Assembly (NCBI RefSeq): GCF_963665445.1
Contig: NZ_OY762276.1
Span: forward strand, 900,001 to 964,000
Length of the DNA stretch: 64,000 nucleotides
Direction of reading: 5' to 3'
From: an uncultured Desulfobulbus sp.
Lineage (GTDB): Bacteria > Desulfobacterota > Desulfobulbia > Desulfobulbales > Desulfobulbaceae
Part shown: positions 36,817-46,114 of the stretch, piece by piece
Layout: each line of letters begins with the position of its first letter
Numbering within the stretch: the stretch's first letter is position 1
Program-made: the position numbers and the translations under genes
Notes under the pieces: model-generated
The model's input: the letters and a program-made list of their open reading frames with translations, nothing else
The model's database searches: none
Told to the model about the DNA's origin: nothing

Positions 36817-39126
36817 ATGCATTCAACAATCCTTGAAACCGTGACCCTGCGGATCAGTGTGCGTGGTATTGTGCAAGGCGTGGGCTTCCGTCCCTTTGTC
36901 TACCGTTTGGCCCATGCACTGAATCTGGTCGGAACGGTCATCAACGACGGCGATGGGGTCGAGATTCTTGTGGCTGGTCCGGAATCAGAGGTGCAGTCCT
37001 TTGCCCGCAGGCTCCCCCGGGAGGTGCCACCGGCGGCCCGCATCGTCGAGTTGGCGGTGGAGACCGTGGACACAGTCCTGGAAGGCGACAGCTTTACCAT
37101 TCTCCCCAGTCGAACCAGCCCTCGTCCCTCGACCCAGATCGCCCCGGACATGAGCATCTGCACCGACTGCATGGCGGAAATCCTCGATCCAGCCAACCGC
37201 CGCCACCGTTACCCCTTTACCAACTGCACCAACTGCGGTCCCCGTTTTTCCATCGTTGAACGTATCCCCTATGACCGTCCCAATACCTCGATGCGGGTCT
37301 TTGCCATGTGTGAGGACTGTAGGAGGGAGTATGACGATCCCCTAGACAGACGCTTTCATGCGCAACCAAACGCCTGTCCGGTCTGTGGACCGCAGCTGAG
37401 TTGGCATGACGCCAAGGGGGCGGTCATCGACGGCGACTGCCTTGCCAATGCTGCCCGCGCGCTGGCCGAGGGCAGGGTGGTGGCCATCAAGGGGTTGGGC
37501 GGTTTTCATCTGGCTGTTGACGGTTGCAACGAGGCCGCGGTGCAACGTTTGCGCGAGCGCAAGCACCGGCCGGCCAAACCGCTGGCGATCATGGTCAGGG
37601 ATCTTGAATGTGCCCGCCGCTTTTGCCGTATCTCCCCGGCAGAGGCGGAGTTGCTGCAGTCGGCCGAACATCCGATTGTCCTGGTTGATCGGCTCTCCGA
37701 ATCCTCGATTGCCCGGTCGGTTGCCCCGGGGCTCGATGTGATCGGTCTGATGCTGCCCTACACGCCGCTGCATGTTCTTCTCCTGGGTGACCCCGATGGC
37801 CCCGAGGTCCTGGTGATGACCAGCGGCAACAGGGGGGGCGAGCCGATCTGCACCGGCAACGAGGAGGCGCTTTGCCGCCTGCAGGGCCTGGCCGATTTTT
37901 TTCTTTTTCATAACAGGGATATCGTTACCCGGGTCGATGACTCCGTGGCTCGTGTCATGGACGGCAAGGTCCGCCTGTTGCGCAGGGCCCGCGGCTATTC
38001 GCCGGTGCCGATACAGCTGACTCAGCCCACCGAGGAGATTATTGGCTGCGGCGGCGAGATGAAAAATTCCTTTTGCATCGTCCGCAGCCGCGAGGCCTAT
38101 CTCAGTCAGCATATCGGCGAGTTGGTCAACACGGAGAATTTTGATTTTTACCGGGAGAGTATCGATCATCTTCAAGCCGTGCTCGAGCTGGTTCCGGACA
38201 AGGCTGCCTGCGATCTCCACCCCGACTATCTAAGCACCCGCCATGCCCGCGGGCGGGGCGGGGAGTGGTGCAGCGTGCAGCACCACCACGCCCATATCGG
38301 AGCGGTGCTCGCCGAGGGGCGGGTCAACGGCCCCGTGCTCGGCCTGGTGCTCGACGGCACCGGACTCGGCCCCGATGGTTCGGTCTTTGGCGGGGAACTG
38401 TACCTCGCTGATCGGACCGGGTACACCCGATTGGGCTACCTCGCCACCCTCGATCTGCCCGGAGGCGACCGGGCGGCGGTTGAACCCTGGCGCATGGCCA
38501 TGAGCCTGTTGTATACTTGCCTGGGACCTGCGGCCTTTCAAGCGGACAACCAGCCGCCATCCCTGCGCGGCGTCGAACAGGCCCGCCAGCAACTGCTGGC
38601 CCAGATGCTTGTCAAGAAGATGAACTGTCCGCCCACTTCGAGCTGCGGCCGGCTCTTTGATGGAATCTCGGCCCTGCTGGGCCTCTGCCTGGTCAGTCAG
38701 TACGAGGGGCAGGCGGCCATGCTGCTGGAGCAGCAGGCCGGCCTGGCAGACGATGCTCTCGCCGGTGATCGCTATCCGCTTGCCTTCAGCGACGTTGACG
38801 GCCAGCTCTGTATCGGAGTGGATGCAATGGTGGCAGGGCTGCTTGCCGATATCCGGCACAAGGTGCCTGTTGCGGTCATGGCACGCGCCTTTCATCTCTG
38901 GCTGGCAGCATCGCTTACGGCGGCCCTTGTGCAGCTGCGGTCAACCCATGGGATCGACCAGGTGGTGCTTGCCGGCGGCTGCATGCAGAATAAATTGTTG
39001 TTTGAACGGCTCTGTACGTCTCTGCGGGAACACGGTTTTACCGTGCATGCCGGGGAACTGGTGCCGATGAATGATGGTGGCCTAGCCCTGGGGCAGGCCT
39101 ATATAGGAGGTTTTTCATGTGTTTAG
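36817..39126 (+). CDS. hypF: Carbamoyltransferase HypF
   Basis: A 769-residue HypF that makes the cyanide ligand of the NiFe centre from carbamoyl phosphate. Domains in order are: acylphosphatase (about 1-95, RGIVQGVGFRPFVYRLA); a double zinc finger with CTDC, CTNCGP, CEDC and CPVCGP (about 105-195); a YrdC-like domain (about 200-385); and a Kae1-like domain (about 400-769, with HHHAHIGAVLAEG and GLVLDGTGLG). The end of the gene overlaps hypC. The ATG at 36817 is preferred; a TTG at 36805 is in frame. Length is normal. Confidence 0.95.
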   Translation: MHSTILETVTLRISVRGIVQGVGFRPFVYRLAHALNLVGTVINDGDGVEILVAGPESEVQSFARRLPREVPPAARIVELAVETVDTVLEGDSFTILPSRTSPRPSTQIAPDMSICTDCMAEILDPANRRHRYPFTNCTNCGPRFSIVERIPYDRPNTSMRVFAMCEDCRREYDDPLDRRFHAQPNACPVCGPQLSWHDAKGAVIDGDCLANAARALAEGRVVAIKGLGGFHLAVDGCNEAAVQRLRERKHRPAKPLAIMVRDLECARRFCRISPAEAELLQSAEHPIVLVDRLSESSIARSVAPGLDVIGLMLPYTPLHVLLLGDPDGPEVLVMTSGNRGGEPICTGNEEALCRLQGLADFFLFHNRDIVTRVDDSVARVMDGKVRLLRRARGYSPVPIQLTQPTEEIIGCGGEMKNSFCIVRSREAYLSQHIGELVNTENFDFYRESIDHLQAVLELVPDKAACDLHPDYLSTRHARGRGGEWCSVQHHHAHIGAVLAEGRVNGPVLGLVLDGTGLGPDGSVFGGELYLADRTGYTRLGYLATLDLPGGDRAAVEPWRMAMSLLYTCLGPAAFQADNQPPSLRGVEQARQQLLAQMLVKKMNCPPTSSCGRLFDGISALLGLCLVSQYEGQAAMLLEQQAGLADDALAGDRYPLAFSDVDGQLCIGVDAMVAGLLADIRHKVPVAVMARAFHLWLAASLTAALVQLRSTHGIDQVVLAGGCMQNKLLFERLCTSLREHGFTVHAGELVPMNDGGLALGQAYIGGFSCV

Positions 39127-39395
39127 CCATTCCCATGCAGGTGGTGGAACTGCGCGGCGGCAGCGATGAGCTGCTCGATCCCCAGGTCGCCCTGGTCGAG
39201 AGCGACGGTGTCCGCAAGGAGATCCGTCTCGAGATGGCCGATCGGGTGCCGGAGGTCGGGGACTATGTGATTATTCATGCCGGTTTTGCCATCCGCACCC
39301 TTTCCGAGGAGGAGGCGGAGATCAATCTCAGCCTGATGCGGCAGATGGCCGAGGCCCTGGAACGGGAAGGCCGCCTGCCCGGAGCACCTGAATGA
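39117..39395 (+). CDS. hypC: Hydrogenase assembly chaperone HypC
   Basis: The 92-residue HypC/HupF chaperone carries the Fe(CN)2CO unit with HypD. The essential N-terminal Cys is in MCLAIPMQVVEL, and the central VGDYVIIHAGFAI (about 42-55) forms the OB-like core. A GGAGG lies upstream of the ATG within the last codons of hypF. The gene overlaps hypD by 4 bp. It is slightly longer than typical HypC at the C-terminus. Confidence 0.95.
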   Translation: MCLAIPMQVVELRGGSDELLDPQVALVESDGVRKEIRLEMADRVPEVGDYVIIHAGFAIRTLSEEEAEINLSLMRQMAEALEREGRLPGAPE

Positions 39396-40519
39396 AGTGT
39401 GCCGATGAGTTCCGCTCCAAGGCGGTGACCGCGCCGCTGGTGGAGGAGATCACCCGCACCATGGTCAAGCCTTTGCGGATCATGGAGGTCTGCGGAACGC
39501 ACACCATGTCGATCTTTCGCCATGGCATCCGCAGCCTGCTGCCCGAGGGGATCACCCTGCTCTCCGGACCGGGCTGTCCGGTCTGCGTCACCCCGGCGGA
39601 TCATATCGATGCCTTCTTGGCGGCGGCCGAGCGCCCGGAGGTGACCATCGCCACCTTTGGTGATCTCATCCGCGTGCCGGGCAGTCACGGCTCCCTGGCC
39701 ACTGCCAGGGCCCAGGGGGCACGGGTGGAGATCGTCTACTCGCCCATGGACGCCCTGGTGCTGGCGAAAAAGGAACCGGAGCGGATCGTCCTTTTTCCGG
39801 CGATCGGTTTCGAGACCACGGTGCCGACCATTGCCGCCACCATTGTCCAGGCCGAACGTTTGGGGATCGATAATTTCGTGATTATCGCCGCCTGCAAGAC
39901 CATGCCCAACGCCCTCGAGGCACTCATGGCCGATCCCGAGCTGCAGATCGACGGCCTGCTTTGCCCCGGCCATGTCAGCGCCATCATCGGCGCGAACGCC
40001 TATCTGCCCTTTGCCCAGAAGCACAAACTGGCCTGCGCCGTCGCCGGTTTTGAACCGGCCGATATCCTCGCCGGGCTGTTGAGCCTGATGCGCCAGATCA
40101 ATGCGAACGAACCCCGGGTGGACAACTGCTATACCAGGGCCGTCACTGCCGAGGGAAACTGCAATGCGCAAAGGTTGATCGACCAGGTGTTTCAACCTGC
40201 GGACAGCCCCTGGCGCGGACTGGGCATCATTCCCGGCAGCGGCCTTGTGTTGCGAGAGCAGTATCAGCGCTTTGACGCCATGACCCGGCTCGATCTTGCG
40301 GTGGCCCCTGCCGAGGAACCCAAGGGCTGCCGCTGCGGCGATATTCTCAAAGGCCGGCTCCTGCCGCCGGACTGCCCGCTCTACGGCACCGCCTGCACGC
40401 CGCTCAAGCCGGTCGGCCCCTGTATGGTCTCCAACGAAGGTACCTGCGCCGCCTACTACCGCTACAGCGGCCAGAAACGACGAACACAGCAGGCGGTTTC
40501 ATCGTCCAAACCCAGATAA
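39392..40519 (+). CDS. hypD: Hydrogenase maturation protein HypD
   Basis: HypD is the scaffold on which the Fe(CN)2CO moiety is built, working with HypC and HypE. The 375-residue protein shows IMEVCGTHTMSIFRHGI (about 30-46), GPGCPVCVTP (about 62-71), the CN-transfer loop and a [4Fe-4S] binding C-terminus with CRCGDIL (about 310), CPLYGTACTP and GPCMVSNEGTCAAYYRY. It overlaps hypC by 4 bp. Length and motifs are complete. The C-terminal ~15 residues are extra and basic. Confidence 0.95.
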   Translation: MKCADEFRSKAVTAPLVEEITRTMVKPLRIMEVCGTHTMSIFRHGIRSLLPEGITLLSGPGCPVCVTPADHIDAFLAAAERPEVTIATFGDLIRVPGSHGSLATARAQGARVEIVYSPMDALVLAKKEPERIVLFPAIGFETTVPTIAATIVQAERLGIDNFVIIAACKTMPNALEALMADPELQIDGLLCPGHVSAIIGANAYLPFAQKHKLACAVAGFEPADILAGLLSLMRQINANEPRVDNCYTRAVTAEGNCNAQRLIDQVFQPADSPWRGLGIIPGSGLVLREQYQRFDAMTRLDLAVAPAEEPKGCRCGDILKGRLLPPDCPLYGTACTPLKPVGPCMVSNEGTCAAYYRYSGQKRRTQQAVSSSKPR

Positions 40520-40526
40520 GGATCCT

Positions 40527-41543
40527 ATGAACCCAGACTCGATTATCAGCCTTGACCACGGCAGCGGCGGACTCGCCAGCCAGAACCTGATCAGTGGCCT
40601 GTTTCTCAGGTATTTTCGTTCGCCGCAGCTGCATGATCTGGAAGACTGCGCCATGCTTGGCGAATATGCCGGTCGCATTGCCTTTTCCACCGACAGCTAC
40701 GTGGTGGATCCACTCTTCTTTGCGGGCGGGGATATCGGCAAACTGGCCGTGCACGGCACCATCAACGATCTGGCCATGCGCGGTGCCCGGCCCATAGCCC
40801 TGAGTCTGGCCCTGATTATCGAGGAAGGGTTTCCCTTCGCCGACCTGGAACGGGTGATCGCCTCGGTGGCGCAGTGTTCCGAAGAGGCGGGGGTGGCCAT
40901 CGTCACCGGTGACACCAAGGTCGTGCCCAGGGGCAAGGTGGACAAGATCTTCGTCAACACCACCGGGGTGGGGATTGCCTCGCATCGCCACGACATCTCC
41001 GGTAAGAAGGCAATGCCGGGCGATGCGGTCATCGTCTCCGGTACCCTTGCCGACCACGGCATCACCATCATGAGCGCCCAGGCGGGCATCGCCATTGACG
41101 GCGATATCAAAAGCGACACCCAACCCCTGCACCGCCTGGTGGCGGCCATTTTGGAAGAAGATATGGGTGACGTCCACGTCTTGCGCGATCCGACCCGCGG
41201 CGGTCTGGCCACCACCCTCTGTGAAATTGCCCGCTCCTCGGGGGTGGATATCGTTCTTGAGGAGGAGCGGCTGCCCATTCGGCCTGCTGTCAACACCGCC
41301 TGCGAGATGATCGGCCTGGACCCGCTCTACCTGGCCAACGAGGGCAAGATGATCGTCATCTGCGATCGCGACGTGGCCGAGGAGACGCTGCAGCTGCTCA
41401 GGCGGCTGCCCGAGGGGCGGGATGCCGCCCTTGTGGGCTGGGTTGGCGAGCGCAGCGAGGGCCGGCTCAGCCTGACCACGCGCATCGGCGGTTCGCGTCT
41501 GCTCGAACCGCTCACCGGCCATCCCCTGCCGCGTATCTGTTAA
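40527..41543 (+). CDS. hypE: Hydrogenase maturation protein HypE
   Basis: HypE dehydrates the thiocarboxamide formed by HypF to a thiocyanate on its C-terminal Cys. The 338-residue protein starts ISLDHGSGG, has PurM-like ATP-binding domains with DPTRGGLATTL (about 215-225), and ends PRIC, the essential Cys at the very C-terminus. The start at 40527 has AAGGATC upstream. It lies 7 bp after hypD. All expected features are in place. Confidence 0.95.
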   Translation: MNPDSIISLDHGSGGLASQNLISGLFLRYFRSPQLHDLEDCAMLGEYAGRIAFSTDSYVVDPLFFAGGDIGKLAVHGTINDLAMRGARPIALSLALIIEEGFPFADLERVIASVAQCSEEAGVAIVTGDTKVVPRGKVDKIFVNTTGVGIASHRHDISGKKAMPGDAVIVSGTLADHGITIMSAQAGIAIDGDIKSDTQPLHRLVAAILEEDMGDVHVLRDPTRGGLATTLCEIARSSGVDIVLEEERLPIRPAVNTACEMIGLDPLYLANEGKMIVICDRDVAEETLQLLRRLPEGRDAALVGWVGERSEGRLSLTTRIGGSRLLEPLTGHPLPRIC

Positions 41544-41571
41544 GCTTCCTTCCACGGAGAACACCACTGCC

Positions 41572-41958
41572 ATGCATGAACTCTCACTTGCGCAAAGCCT
41601 GCTTGACCAGTTGCTGGGATTGGCCCGGGAACACCAGGCAGAGCGCGTTACCCGGGTATCGGTCACCATTGGTCCGTTCTCCGGGATCGTCCGCGACTCC
41701 TTTGAGTTTGGCTTCAACATTCTCAAGGAATCCACGCCCCAGACCAAGGATGCGGTCCTGGATGTGGAAACACCGGATCCGGTCTATGTCTGCCTGGACT
41801 GCAACAAGGTGTCGGTGATTCCCTTTGCTCAAGCGGGAGAATCGGAGGAGATGGTCCTTGGCGGCGGTTATCCGAAGAAGTGCCCCTGGTGCTGTCTCAA
41901 CCGGCTCTCTCCCAAGGGGGGAACCGAACTCATATTGAATCAAGTAGAAATGGAGTAG
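41572..41958 (+). CDS. hypA: Nickel metallochaperone HypA
   Basis: HypA binds nickel through His2 and hands it to the hydrogenase large subunit with HypB. The 128-residue protein begins MHELSLAQSLLDQL, with CLDC (about 73-76) and CPWC (about 104-107) forming the structural zinc site. It is somewhat longer than E. coli HypA because of an insertion between the two Cys pairs (FAQAGESEEMVLGGGYPKK) and a short tail. Start and context in the hypF-C-D-E-A-B order are clear. Confidence 0.95.
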   Translation: MHELSLAQSLLDQLLGLAREHQAERVTRVSVTIGPFSGIVRDSFEFGFNILKESTPQTKDAVLDVETPDPVYVCLDCNKVSVIPFAQAGESEEMVLGGGYPKKCPWCCLNRLSPKGGTELILNQVEME

Positions 41959-41962
41959 AACC

Positions 41963-42673
41963 ATGTGTGATACCTGCGGCTGTCAACTGCACGAACACCA
42001 CCAGCACGACACCAAGGTGGTCGAGGTCAACCGGAGCCTGTTGGAGGCCAACCAGAAACAGGCCCATTCCAACCGGCATCATATCGAGTCCATGGGCGCC
42101 CTGGCCATCAACATGATTTCCAGCCCCGGCTCGGGTAAGACCACCCTGCTCGAACGGACCATAGAAGTGCTCAAGGACACGGTCAAGATCGGCGTCATCG
42201 AGGGGGATATCGAGACCGAGCGCGACGCCGACCGCATCCGCTCCAAGGGCATTCCCGCGGTCCAGTTGACCACCGGCGGCGCCTGCCACCTCGATGCGCC
42301 CATGGTCCATGGCGGCCTCCATGTGCTCGAGCATTTTGCCAAGGGCCAGGGCTACGATCTGATCTTCATCGAGAACGTGGGCAATTTGGTGTGTCCGTCC
42401 ACCTTCGACCTGGGCGAACACCGGCGGGTGATTCTGCTCTCCGTGCCCGAGGGCTCCGACAAGCCGGCGAAGTACCCGGCCACTTTCCGCGGTGCAGACC
42501 TGGTGCTGATCACCAAGACGGACCTCTTGCCCCATTTTGATTTTTCGCTGGAAGAGGCCAGAAAGGAGAGCGAGACGCTCAAGCCCGGTGTGCCGATCAT
42601 TGAGTTGTCCTCAACCACCGGCGACGGTTTTGAGCAGTGGATCGATTACCTCAAGCAGATGCTGGCGAAGTAA
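41963..42673 (+). CDS. hypB: Nickel incorporation GTPase HypB
   Basis: HypB hydrolyses GTP to insert nickel into the large subunit. The 236-residue protein begins MCDTCGCQLHEHHQHD, a Cys and His-rich metal-binding N-terminus. The GTPase core has P-loop SSPGSGKTT (about 53-61), switch GDIETERD, and ITKTDLLPHF. It overlaps no gene but starts 4 bp after hypA. It is the last gene of the hydrogenase cluster and is followed by a strong terminator. Confidence 0.95.
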   Translation: MCDTCGCQLHEHHQHDTKVVEVNRSLLEANQKQAHSNRHHIESMGALAINMISSPGSGKTTLLERTIEVLKDTVKIGVIEGDIETERDADRIRSKGIPAVQLTTGGACHLDAPMVHGGLHVLEHFAKGQGYDLIFIENVGNLVCPSTFDLGEHRRVILLSVPEGSDKPAKYPATFRGADLVLITKTDLLPHFDFSLEEARKESETLKPGVPIIELSSTTGDGFEQWIDYLKQMLAK

Positions 42674-42693
42674 ACGTCTTGGGAAGCAACGAA

Positions 42694-42740
42694 CAACAAC
42701 GGGACCTGTGCGCTGGGCGCAGGTCCCGTTGTTGTTTTTT
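42694..42740 (+). terminator. Intrinsic terminator of the hydrogenase operon
   Basis: CAACAACGGGACCT (42694-42707) pairs with AGGTCCCGTTGTTG (42721-42734), with further pairing inside toward a small loop, followed by a T tract. It lies 20 bases after the hypB stop. Confidence 0.9.
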
Positions 42741-42758
42741 TGGGGATACCCGCAAGTC

Positions 42759-43463
42759 TTAGGGGAGGAGCTCCTGTTCGGTCGGCAGGCGGTCATACAC
42801 CTCGCCCTTGGGGCCGATCCACTGACGACCGTTTCGCTTGAGGACCACGGGAGTGGTCTGGTCAGCGCTTGAATGCACCTGAATGGTCACCATATCCGGC
42901 GGCTCAATGGCGGCCATGGCGGGTTTGGGGGGTGGCGGAGGCGGCAGGGGCAGGGGGCTGACCGGCGAGGGGACGACCTCGTATCCTGTAATGTCCTGGC
43001 CAGCCTTTTGATAAAACACACCCTCAGAGCTGAAAAAAGTCTCTGTTCCCACGGTAAGGGTAGTCGCTCCCTTGGGGAGTTGGGCGATGAGTGCCCCCGG
43101 AGGAGGCGGGAGGACCTGGTAGCGATCGCCGAGTTTGAGGTAAAACAGGCCGTTGCTGGTGTAGATGGGCGGCGTCTTGAGGGCGACCTCCTGCGCATCC
43201 CCGGGAAGCTCCATCACGCTTCGCAACGGGTTTTTCGCCGGTTCAGGCATTGGGGGGCGTTTGTCCGGCAGTGACGGCAGAGGTCCCGGCCCCTGGTCCG
43301 AGCCGCAACGCATGGCCCGTTCCGGACCGAAGCCAGCGCCCATGGGGTGGGCTGCACCCGTTGTGGGGCCTGCCAAGAGTATGACTAGGCCAATGCCGAG
43401 AAGAAAGGTGGTCTGTGATCTGTTGTTCTGGTGATTGGCTGTCTGCAATGTTCTCTGCCTCAT
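42759..43463 (-). CDS. Secreted DUF6515-like protein
   Basis: A 234-residue protein with a long N-terminal signal region (hydrophobic TFLLGIGLVILLAGPT, about 19-34). It has two similar repeats: NGLFYLKLGDRYQVLPPPPG (about 104-123) and an EGVFYQKAGQDITGYEVVPSP segment (about 147-167), each followed by Pro-rich linker. The pattern YY...YxVVxPP is that of the DUF6515 family of small periplasmic or surface proteins, whose function is unknown. An AAGGAGG ribosome site lies upstream. It is isolated, with a terminator on its 3' side shared in position with the hyp operon. Confidence 0.6.
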   Translation of the reverse strand: MRQRTLQTANHQNNRSQTTFLLGIGLVILLAGPTTGAAHPMGAGFGPERAMRCGSDQGPGPLPSLPDKRPPMPEPAKNPLRSVMELPGDAQEVALKTPPIYTSNGLFYLKLGDRYQVLPPPPGALIAQLPKGATTLTVGTETFFSSEGVFYQKAGQDITGYEVVPSPVSPLPLPPPPPPKPAMAAIEPPDMVTIQVHSSADQTTPVVLKRNGRQWIGPKGEVYDRLPTEQELLP

Positions 43464-43901
43464 AAAATGTCTGCCTCCTTGCAGTGCTGGTTGCCCTCCG
43501 TCAACGGGGCGTATTCCATCTTGAATCTGAAACCGACAACAGCCAGGTGAAGGAAGATGCGGGGCGAGGTCGCCCTTTATCTTTTGCTTGCCGTCGCGTG
43601 GCCCCAGGAAGGTGGCAGGGGAATGGTGACGATCAGGTCTCAGTTCAAGATGGGTCTATACTACGGTTGAGGACCGATTTCGTTCAAGACGATCTTTGTT
43701 CTAATAGACTAAAATTAGGTTAAATTGTGTTGTGATGTGTGCTGCCCGGGTGGGCATTGAGGGCGGTGTCAGCAGAAGGGGGGAAATATTTGTCGGAGAC
43801 AACAGGGCCTTCTCCTTGGCCCGGTACCGTCCCTGTGGTATAGACAGCGCTACGCAGTTGGAAGTCTTTTTCGAGAATACTGTCCAGGCAAGGAGGAGAA
43901 G
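43464..43901. other. Intergenic region between divergent genes
   Basis: The 438-bp stretch has no ORF that I can support. An AT-rich segment at about 43691-43730 contains TTGTTC and, 17 bases on, GTTAAA, a weak sigma-70-like pattern that could drive the gene at 43902. The left part is GC-rich and lies upstream of the DUF6515-like gene. Confidence 0.35.
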
Positions 43902-44234
43902 ATGGAAATTCACAAGATAATTGTCACAGATCTCATTATGAGCGAGGGGTTGTTGACCAAGGAAGATTACGATCTGGAGCAGAGCGCGGATAACCTCGCC
44001 GACCTCAAGGGACAGATCATCATGAATTTCATGGAGGCGAACTACCCGAAGGTTGAGGTCTATGCCGACATAGCGATTCAAAAAGAAGCTGAAGGATCAC
44101 GCCCTTTGGAGGTCCTGGCCTATACTGAAGACGGAGAGATCATTCCTGCCGCCTCGAAGATGATTCAACAACAGCTGGTCACGTTGATTGCCGACGGGAC
44201 TGCCGATGGCGGGTGGGCGGTACGGGTGCAGTAG
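43902..44234 (+). CDS. Conserved-looking hypothetical protein, 110 residues
   Basis: No family is recognised. The start is well supported by an AAGGAGGAGAAG ribosome site. The sequence is soluble and mixed alpha/beta: IHKIIVTDLIMSEGLLTK, an acidic stretch, then FMEANYPKVEVYADIAIQKE and IPAASKMIQQQLVTLIADG. A balance of charged and hydrophobic residues and normal codon use suggest a real, folded protein. No membrane segment or Cys motif is present. It stands alone, convergent with the outer-membrane protein gene, and context gives no hint of its task. Confidence 0.6.
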   Translation: MEIHKIIVTDLIMSEGLLTKEDYDLEQSADNLADLKGQIIMNFMEANYPKVEVYADIAIQKEAEGSRPLEVLAYTEDGEIIPAASKMIQQQLVTLIADGTADGGWAVRVQ

Positions 44235-44278
44235 TCTGGTTGACCTGCACCCCAGCGGGCGGTGCCCTCTCATTGCAT

Positions 44279-44316
44279 TTTTTACAAAGCGCGCACCATT
44301 GTCGGTTTTGTAAAAA
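44279..44316. repeat. AT-rich inverted repeat between convergent genes
   Basis: TTTTTACAAA (44279-44288) is the exact inverse complement of TTTGTAAAAA (44307-44316) with an 18-bp loop. It lies between two convergent genes. It may act as a weak bidirectional terminator; the arms are AT-rich, so it is not a typical one. Confidence 0.4.
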
Positions 44317-44340
44317 TTTCGCTGGCTTTTGGGGGACGGG

Positions 44341-45528
44341 TCAAAAGTGGAAACCGAGTCGGGTGGTGATGCCGTAGGCATCTTCATCAAGGATCCCGTC
44401 GCCGGTGGTGAACATTCTGTCCTGATAATACTCCAGGGAGAGGGTGGTGCTGTTTTGGAGAAAGAATGAGGCCCTGGTTGAATAGCGCTCTTCGGGGAGG
44501 TAGTGACTGAGGGTTTCCGAAGATTTCTGGTAACCCACGGCAAAGACCGCGGGGCGGTTGAGAAATCGGGTGCTGTAGGCCAGTTGGCTGCTCCAGGCGG
44601 TTGGATCGTTCTCCTGGCCGTTTTGCGAATAGTTGGCCAGGCCCTCACGGCTCTCGACGGCATGGATATAGCCGCCGGTGAGGGTAATGGCATTGATACT
44701 GTACCCCAGGATCAGGTTCACCGCACCGAGTGTCTCCGAGGTGTCGTATCCCGCCTGGGCAAAGGCCTGTGCCATGCCGGTGGTGTCGGCGATATCGTAA
44801 ATCCAGCCCACTCCGGCGATGACCGCGGTGCTTCGATCCATGTCGTACCGGTAGCTGATCGGGGCCGACTCAAGCCCAGGATCTGTGGAAAACAGACGTT
44901 CAAAAGCAGTGCCGCTTCTCCTGTCGTCCAACCAATCCTGTTCCAGCAGCCAAGTGTCGGCGGCCAGGGGAATATCCCCCACACTCATGTAGATGGCCTG
45001 ACTCAGGGGCGTGAAGAATTGCTTGAACAGGGGGTTGTATTTGCCCAGATGGACGTGAAGCGGCTGGATGAGCAGTTGCGGTGCTCCAAATGCATCCTCC
45101 GGATCGACAAAGGGATGTTCGGTCAAACCGATGGGAGGTGGCTCTCCGCCAGCAAAGGCCCATTTGAAGCGATTGTCGACGGCCAGGCAACCATTGAGCT
45201 TGGGATCGAGCGTAGTGCCGGTAAACTCAAATTCATCCTGGCAGATAAAGGTATCGTCAAGGATGCGGCGGCCGAGACGAACAAAGCGATTTGTTTTCCT
45301 TTTGTTCTGCCGGAGGTGCTTGCGGGATTTTTTGGCATGTGTAGCCGCGGTTGCGGGTGATGAAGGGCTCGGTAAGGGGGGGGCCGCGGTGACAGCGATC
45401 GCGTCAAAACGGGGTTGACCTGAGGGGGCAACAGTTCCTTCGGCCCGGAGCGCGGGCGGGCAGACCAGCGGCAACGTCAGCCAGGCCAACGAAACCGTTG
45501 CATACAACCAGGGAATTTGTTTTGCCAT
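44341..45528 (-). CDS. Outer-membrane beta-barrel protein (LbtU/porin-like)
   Basis: The 395-residue protein has a signal peptide (about 1-29, ending ALRA), a basic linker (about 60-85) and a strand-rich C-terminal barrel that ends in a Phe (GFHF), the outer-membrane sorting signal. Strands alternate with motifs such as AVIAGVGWIYD, GAVNLILGYSINAITLTGGYIHA and FAVGYQKSSE. The pattern recalls the LbtU-type siderophore porins, but I cannot separate this from other barrels by sequence alone. There is no adjacent transport gene. Upstream (45529-45693) shows no ORF. Confidence 0.6.
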   Translation of the reverse strand: MAKQIPWLYATVSLAWLTLPLVCPPALRAEGTVAPSGQPRFDAIAVTAAPPLPSPSSPATAATHAKKSRKHLRQNKRKTNRFVRLGRRILDDTFICQDEFEFTGTTLDPKLNGCLAVDNRFKWAFAGGEPPPIGLTEHPFVDPEDAFGAPQLLIQPLHVHLGKYNPLFKQFFTPLSQAIYMSVGDIPLAADTWLLEQDWLDDRRSGTAFERLFSTDPGLESAPISYRYDMDRSTAVIAGVGWIYDIADTTGMAQAFAQAGYDTSETLGAVNLILGYSINAITLTGGYIHAVESREGLANYSQNGQENDPTAWSSQLAYSTRFLNRPAVFAVGYQKSSETLSHYLPEERYSTRASFFLQNSTTLSLEYYQDRMFTTGDGILDEDAYGITTRLGFHF

Positions 45529-45693
45529 GAAACTGTTTAACTCTCAACCGCCCCCCATAATCCATTGAAAAGAGAATATGCCGTTCAACAAAGGACGGCC
45601 AGGAGGGGGACGCTTGGGGCAGACACCCTGAAGGGGCCCTGCTTTGAAATCAATTGATTGTGCGGGCCGGATTTTTTTATGAGAACTCTTGTT

Positions 45694-45791
45694 TCAGCCT
45701 CGCAAAAAGTCGGCAACGCGAAAATCGGGTATTGTGAAAGCAGCCTGGTACGAAGCTCAACACATCGTCCTTGCGGCTTATTGCGAGAACG
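45694..45791 (+). repeat. Dispersed 99-bp repeat, copy 2 (divergent)
   Basis: A more diverged copy beginning TTCAGCCTCGCAAAAAGTC and ending GCGAGAACG. The internal TACGAAGCTC block is preserved. The 45529-46114 gap otherwise holds a small hairpin (GCCTTC 45898-45903 / GAAGGC 45909-45914) and no supportable ORF. Confidence 0.6.
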
Positions 45792-46114
45792 ATTGTTACG
45801 ATGGTGTCAAAATTAGATTTTTTTTCGCGAGAATGCAAGTGCTGGCAGAAGAAAAGCATGGTGTCGGTTAAAAAAATGTTTGTTTTTACAAAGATAAGCC
45901 TTCGGAAAGAAGGCGCTGGGGACGTCGTGCGGTCGTTTCAGGGTAGCCAAAAGTGCGCAGTTGCGGTAAGAAATCTTCAACAAACGCACATGTTCGGCTT
46001 TGGTTTGCACGAATCGGATTGTCGAATCGACGTGTCACAAAACCAGCAGGTGACGGAGATCGTTCCCCCCGTATGCCGGCCCCTTTGAGGAACACCACTA
46101 CAGAAATTGAATTC